Shown here one piece after another: positions 8,886-12,842 of a stretch of DNA of 12,842 bases (positions within the stretch are counted from its first letter, which is position 1; each line of letters opens with the position of its first letter). The DNA comes from Coemansia sp. RSA 1804 (lineage: Eukaryota; Kickxellomycota; Kickxellomycetes; Kickxellales; Kickxellaceae): NCBI GenBank assembly GCA_027578815.1, contig JANBTH010000672.1, positions 1 through 12,842 on the forward strand, given 5' to 3'. A model generated the notes under the pieces. The model was not told the DNA's origin. It saw nothing but the letters and a program-made list of their open reading frames with translations, and ran no database searches. Position numbers and translations under genes: made by a program.

Positions 8886-9291
8886 AACATGAGACTGATA
8901 TAGAAAAGACAGGCATTTCATGTAATTTCATTCCAGCAAAAAAAAATCCTCCGCAGATTCATCCCATCCATCTTTGTCACACATCATGCAGAAGCAGCTC
9001 ATTTTTCGCATGTGAAGAACCGAAAGTCGTAAAAATATATTTTTGCAGTAGTAGTAAAGGTCATTTAAAAAGAAAGTCGTGAGTAGAGAAAAATATGCAG
9101 AAAGAGTAAGGAGAGAGGGGGTGAGCACCACAGAGGCATTCAACAAGAAAGGGCACGGCAGAATAATTTAAGCAAGATCTGATGAGCGAGCGGTCTGGTC
9201 TGGCGTGACCTGGTCTCGCCTTGCCACCAAGCACATCCACCCTCACAGCGATCGATCTTTCGCCAGGAAAGAAGGACAGAGTTGTGAAGGG
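8886..9291. other. Tail-to-tail spacer with both 3' untranslated regions
   Basis: These 406 bases separate the stop codons of the convergent phospholipase (TAA 8883-8885) and minus-strand gene (TAG, complement of 9292-9294). I see no exact AATAAA on either strand; A-rich and AT-rich runs around 9030-9075 and AATAAT near 9161 are weak alternatives. Short GGTCTG repeats occur near 9191-9215. No gene is visible. Confidence 0.6.
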
Positions 9292-10452
9292 CTAGAGCGA
9301 GTAGGCCGGGGGAGAAACATGGTCAGAAGAACCAGCAGTCGCATGGAGCTGGTGATGAGCGCTATCGTCGTCGTAGCGCTGATACGGCGGCAGGGAGAAA
9401 GCAGCGTCGTGAGCGGCGGGGTGGTCTGAGCCGAGAGCGCATGCGTCCCATGCCAGCAGCGACGCAGAGCGGGAGCGGCCCATGACCCTGATGTTGGTGG
9501 CCTTGTCTCTGGTCAGATCCAGCCCGCCAGCACTACCACCACCAGCGGCGGCGGATGACGCCGGCTGCTCGCGCAGGGCGGCCTCCAGCACACCGGCAAT
9601 CTCACTAAGCGTCATCCCCTGCGGCACCCGGATGCGCACCAGCGGCTTGAAGTCCGAGGGCGTGAAGGTGCGGCCGGACCGTATGACGAGCTGGCGCTGC
9701 TGCGTAAACAAGGTCTGCAGCCAGCGGCCAAAGAGCGGGATCGCATGGTACGCCCACCCGGACCCGGGCGCCTGCGGCTGCGACTGCTGCGTGCTGGTGT
9801 ACAGCTCCACCACGATATCCGACGTGTACGTAGGCTGCGTGTTGGTTTTGCAGAACACCATCGGGTGGAGATGCTTGAGACACTGGATGATCTCGGTCTG
9901 CGTGCCCAGCACGCCAAACATGCTCATCGACTCGGACAGCACCAGTCTGTTGCGCAGTGCCCCGCGCGGCGGGTGCACCAAGTAGCCGCCGTAGGGGAGT
10001 CCGAATGTGCCCTGCAGGAACCCGTACTGCAGGCCCGCCGGGTACTGGGGCGGCAGGTCCTCCTCCTCGCTATCGCCGCTGCCAGCGGCCTCAGTGCTGC
10101 GCGGGCTTTGCTGCTGCTGCTGCTGCCACCACCACTGCATCCGCCGCCACGCGTACGCCGCAACCGCCGCCGCATTGGTAGGCGCGGCAGCTGCTGCCGT
10201 CCACCGTGTGGCCGAGCACACGCTGGCCCACACCAGGCGCCCGAGCGTCTCGGCCAGCGACGGCAGGACCGGGAACTCCAGTGCGCCGCCGCTGGCTTCG
10301 AGTGCGCACGTGCTCCGTCCAGCAGCAGCAACAGCAGCGGCGGTATCCGCCGGCATACTGTGTGCGCGTCGCATGGCTGTGGTCACCGGCTTCGCCCACG
10401 GCCGGGCAGCACTCGTGAGGCTGGAATTGTGGTTGATGGTGTTTGTAGCCAT
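9292..10452 (-). CDS. Unrecognised single-exon protein with PPxY motifs (386 aa)
   Basis: I do not recognise the family. The start chosen (CAT at 10450-10452) has an excellent context, A at -3 and G at +4; an ATG 50 codons upstream would need translation of an ATT/ATA microsatellite. Visible in order: an Ala-rich, low-complexity N-terminus (1-100) with WWW and six glutamines (107-115); an acidic patch and PPQY (128-137); an apparently folded core (about 138-297) with GLPYGGYLVHPPRG, SMSMFGVLGTQTEIIQCLK and SDFKPLVRIRVPQGMTL; a Gly/Ala linker (298-310); a tail with LPPY (354-357) and PPAY two residues from the C-terminus (381-384). No signal peptide or membrane segment is evident. PPxY and LPxY are known ligands of WW domains, such as those of Nedd4/Rsp5 ubiquitin ligases, so an adaptor or substrate role is an inference only. 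It converges on the phospholipase gene. Long opposite-strand frames over the same bases are Arg/Leu-rich shadows. Confidence 0.75.
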   Translation of the reverse strand: MATNTINHNSSLTSAARPWAKPVTTAMRRAHSMPADTAAAVAAAGRSTCALEASGGALEFPVLPSLAETLGRLVWASVCSATRWTAAAAAPTNAAAVAAYAWRRMQWWWQQQQQQSPRSTEAAGSGDSEEEDLPPQYPAGLQYGFLQGTFGLPYGGYLVHPPRGALRNRLVLSESMSMFGVLGTQTEIIQCLKHLHPMVFCKTNTQPTYTSDIVVELYTSTQQSQPQAPGSGWAYHAIPLFGRWLQTLFTQQRQLVIRSGRTFTPSDFKPLVRIRVPQGMTLSEIAGVLEAALREQPASSAAAGGGSAGGLDLTRDKATNIRVMGRSRSASLLAWDACALGSDHPAAHDAAFSLPPYQRYDDDSAHHQLHATAGSSDHVSPPAYSL

Positions 10453-10491
10453 TGTGATATGATCCAATCCCAAACAAAAGTGTGTTGTTGG

Positions 10492-10520
10492 AGTAATAAT
10501 AATAGTAATAATAATGATAA
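10492..10520. repeat. AAT microsatellite in the 5' leader of the minus-strand gene
   Basis: TAA/AAT trinucleotides fill most of this stretch, with two interruptions. It lies 40-70 bases upstream of the chosen start codon and creates an apparent isoleucine-rich N-terminal extension that I regard as untranslated. Confidence 0.85.
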
Positions 10521-10635
10521 GTTTTGGTGGGTCTTCGTCAGAGGAATTAAATGAATGAAGCAGATAAAAAAGAACCAAAGGGTGAGAGAATGTGCAATCC
10601 ACAACCTCCAGTGCTGTGTATATCCCGTTCTTCTT

Positions 10636-10643
10636 CCTTTATA
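10636..10643 (-). promoter_or_regulatory. TATA-like box for the minus-strand gene
   Basis: The minus strand reads TATAAAGG here, about 185 bases upstream of the start codon at 10452, with a second TATAAAG at 10669-10663. Either would give a leader of roughly 130-190 bases. Minus-strand pyrimidine-rich DNA lies further upstream (about 10900-11200), matching the arrangement before the phospholipase gene. Confidence 0.35.
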
Positions 10644-10777
10644 TTAGCTCAAGAAGAGTGTTCTTTATATTTTATGCTGGCAAGGAAAGAGAAAAGGGAG
10701 TGAGTGAAGGAATCTGTTGGTCTCCATAAAAAAGAATGGGCCATGTAGTAAACTCTGCGAGTGGCGTTAGCAACACA

Positions 10778-10797
10778 AGAACAACAACAACAACAAT
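10778..10797. repeat. AAC microsatellite
   Basis: A run of ACA/CAA trinucleotides (about six units) lies in the region upstream of the minus-strand gene. No function is evident. Confidence 0.8.
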
Positions 10798-11280
10798 AAG
10801 ACGAGTATCAATCAATACCTGGGCTGATTGATAGTGGAGCTGATTATGTTGTTTGTTTGGGTATTTGGCCTCTGCTTCTTGTTTGCTCGTACCAATGCCA
10901 GAAAGTCAGAGAAAGAGAGAAGAGAGAAGAGAGAAGGGCGTTTCCAAGTCGTTAGAATCTCGCAAGACAATGGAGAGTAGGAAGAGAAAAGTATGTTGTT
11001 AACGTTGGCGTGTTTGTTGCTTTTACACAAGAAACAACAAGGACATTAAAGAAATCGACGAAAAGAAAAAGGAGTAAGAGGGGCGTAAGACTAGACACAA
11101 TAACGTGTGTATTTGAAGAATAAAAGAATAAGAATAAGAGATGTTTGTGGCAACAAACAAGAAAAAAAAGAAAAAGAAAGAAAGGAAATAGGGAATAAAT
11201 AAAAATATGCAAGACTCTAGAGCCACAGGTAGGACTATTTAAATATATCACCCACCAGTGTGCGGATAGAAAGCAAGCGT

Positions 11281-11311
11281 GATATTAATAATAAATAAAT
11301 AAATAATAAAT
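11281..11311. repeat. AAT/AAAT repeat
   Basis: An AT-only run built of AAT and AAAT units. It is part of the AT-rich intergenic DNA right of the minus-strand gene. Confidence 0.8.
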
Positions 11312-12105
11312 AGCCAATATAATGGCTGGTGTGGAAAAAGGTATGGAAAGAACAAGGAGGAAAGGGGCGGAGTTTCTCTGTCCGAATAAATTACCCTTAT
11401 GCTTGTGTTTGTTTTGGTTTTTTTCCTAATTTGGGGGAGGGAAGATAAAGGGGGGGTGTAGAAAAGGGGGTTGAAAGTGTGTGTATAAATAATATAGTAT
11501 AAGTTAATAAGAATCTGTTGAGGGGAATATGTTGAATAAAATAATAACCTGTATTATGAAAGGAAGGAAGAGAGAGAAAGCGAATGTAAAAAACTTGCTT
11601 CGTCATATGCGATATTTATACCTGTGATCCAAAACGGAAAAAGGGAAGAGGAGGAGAGGAGAGGGAAGAAAAAAAACAAAAAAAAAAGGATGCACAAGGT
11701 TTGCATGTCACAAAACAAAAACCGACAAATTACAGCTATTATTTTCTTCGTTATTTCCCCCTCTTTTTTTGTTCGATGGGCGAAGAAAACAACGGGAAAA
11801 AAATCTCTGGGGATTCTGTAAGTGGTTTGGGTGTGTGCGAGTGCGAATTTTACCTTTGCGTTCCTTTTTTGACAGCACTTTATTTATTGGACTGTGCAGT
11901 ATATCATTCGCATTTGTCACTTTTCATTGTTTACGTTTTTGACATTCCAATCCATTCCGTTCTAGTCAGGCACTGCGCACATACATTTTTGAACGCAACA
12001 ATAAAATGCTTGCATAGAAAGAGATGAAAGAGGAGAGATTGGGAGGGGTGGGTGAGGAATTATGTAGATAACCCCAGCGGAGGGAAACAGACGCTGTCGG
12101 ATGTA

Positions 12106-12120
12106 ATGATGATGATGATG
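12106..12120. repeat. ATG trinucleotide repeat (5 units)
   Basis: Five perfect ATG units. On the minus strand this reads as CAT, and it gives a polyhistidine stretch in a short open frame that I do not consider a gene. Confidence 0.85.
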
Positions 12121-12842
12121 TTTAGGCCAGCATTTCCCATGCATGCAGTCCACAGAGGCAATTTCCTTCATTGCTTATTCCCTTCTCTTGCCGAGTAAAC
12201 CGGCATAAACGACCGACAACATCGTCAAAAAAGACGAATGGTCTAGTGAGTATAGCCGACATATTGGGGGGCACAAACGTTTTTAATAGCTAACAAACGA
12301 CAATGAATGTGGAAAGCGCCTTTTCCCACCCCTCGTTCCTTTTGGTTGGGATGTGCCGAGTGGAAGAAAAAACAGAAAGAGTGAACCCTGAAAAAAAGAC
12401 AACACAAAACAAACACCTCTAAAGATACTTCTCTCTAGTATCCTCCTGTTCATGATCTGAAGTATCCACCAATGCACATCGAACACAGGGTGTAACAACG
12501 AAATAGCAAACCAGAAGTTGTCTATTTTCCATTGTTGCCGCAATTCGTTGGCAATGATGACGATAATTGTTTGTGTTTTGTTGAGAATTTCTAAAAATAC
12601 AACCAGAAAAAGGAACCAAAACAAACAGAAAAACAAACCAGACTTGTACGTCATATTCCTCTTTGTTTTGCCACCATTACGTTTAGGCTGTGTTCAAATG
12701 CCAATATCTACAAAGATCAAACTCCGCAAAAGGGAATCGAAAGGATCCGAACATTGTAGATATGGAAAAAATGAAAATGGGGAGGAAGAATGGGTGGTTT
12801 TGATGCCAATGATCTGTTCATGTTGAAAGCAAGAAGCCCTTC

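Larger units (their letters stand above)
10670..12842. other. Intergenic region, no convincing gene
   Basis: More than 2 kb without a supported gene. The plus strand is A- and purine-rich (10900-11200, 11560-11690), giving minus-strand pyrimidine tracts that may belong to the upstream region of the 9292-10452 gene. Open frames here encode low-complexity Phe/Leu/Ser-rich or Lys-rich strings and lack domain-like composition. Microsatellites are frequent. The right end (about 12280-12842) is equally uninformative, so I cannot say whether a gene begins beyond the window. Confidence 0.6.

Noticed and set aside
9745..10554. Plus-strand open frame of 269 codons opposite the minus-strand gene
   Set aside because: It is rich in Arg, Leu and Pro and has no domain-like pattern. 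It mirrors GC-rich codons of the minus-strand gene, whose start context and composition are better.
10453..10602. N-terminal extension of the minus-strand gene to an ATG at 10602
   Set aside because: It would translate an AAT microsatellite into an isoleucine run, and the ATG at 10452 has a far better context.
12283..12654. Minus-strand 123-codon hydrophobic frame near the right end
   Set aside because: Phe/Leu-rich because the plus strand is A-rich; there are no clear membrane-protein features or conserved motif.

Overview
This looks like eukaryotic nuclear DNA, most likely from a fungus and possibly an early-diverging lineage such as Kickxellomycotina or Mucoromycota. That placement is an inference. 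It rests on GT-AG introns (GTAAGT donors, TGTAG acceptors, a near-perfect TACTAAT branch point), A-rich ATG contexts, TATA boxes, pyrimidine-rich promoter tracts and a delta-like phospholipase C. I see no bacterial operons, CRISPR array, transposon, rRNA or tRNA.

Layout. Positions 1-50 may hold the first codons of a leftward gene that runs off the window (weak). From 51 to 2624 is non-coding DNA with TATA-like boxes and pyrimidine tracts whose strand flips between about 870 and 1380, as expected between two divergent promoters. From 2625 to 8885 (+) is the main gene: a four-exon phosphoinositide-specific phospholipase C of 1505 residues, joined as 2625..3501, 4771..6111, 6416..6470 and 6641..8885. 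All key catalytic and substrate-contact positions of the family are present, with the same spacing as rat PLC-delta1. A 406-bp tail-to-tail spacer (8886-9291) follows. From 9292 to 10452 (-) is a single-exon gene for a 386-residue protein I do not recognise; it carries two PPxY motifs and one LPxY motif. From 10453 to 12842 is its promoter region and more than 2 kb of AT-rich, repeat-rich DNA with no convincing gene.

How the parts work together. The phospholipase should cleave PtdIns(4,5)P2 at the inner plasma membrane to diacylglycerol and inositol trisphosphate. Nothing in the sequence ties the minus-strand gene to it; the two genes are only convergent neighbours. I found no multi-gene undescribed system. 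The most unusual points are a C2 domain split by two long low-complexity inserts, a 55-nt exon that carries two catalytic residues, early alternative splice acceptors that would give truncated products, and the unrecognised PPxY protein.
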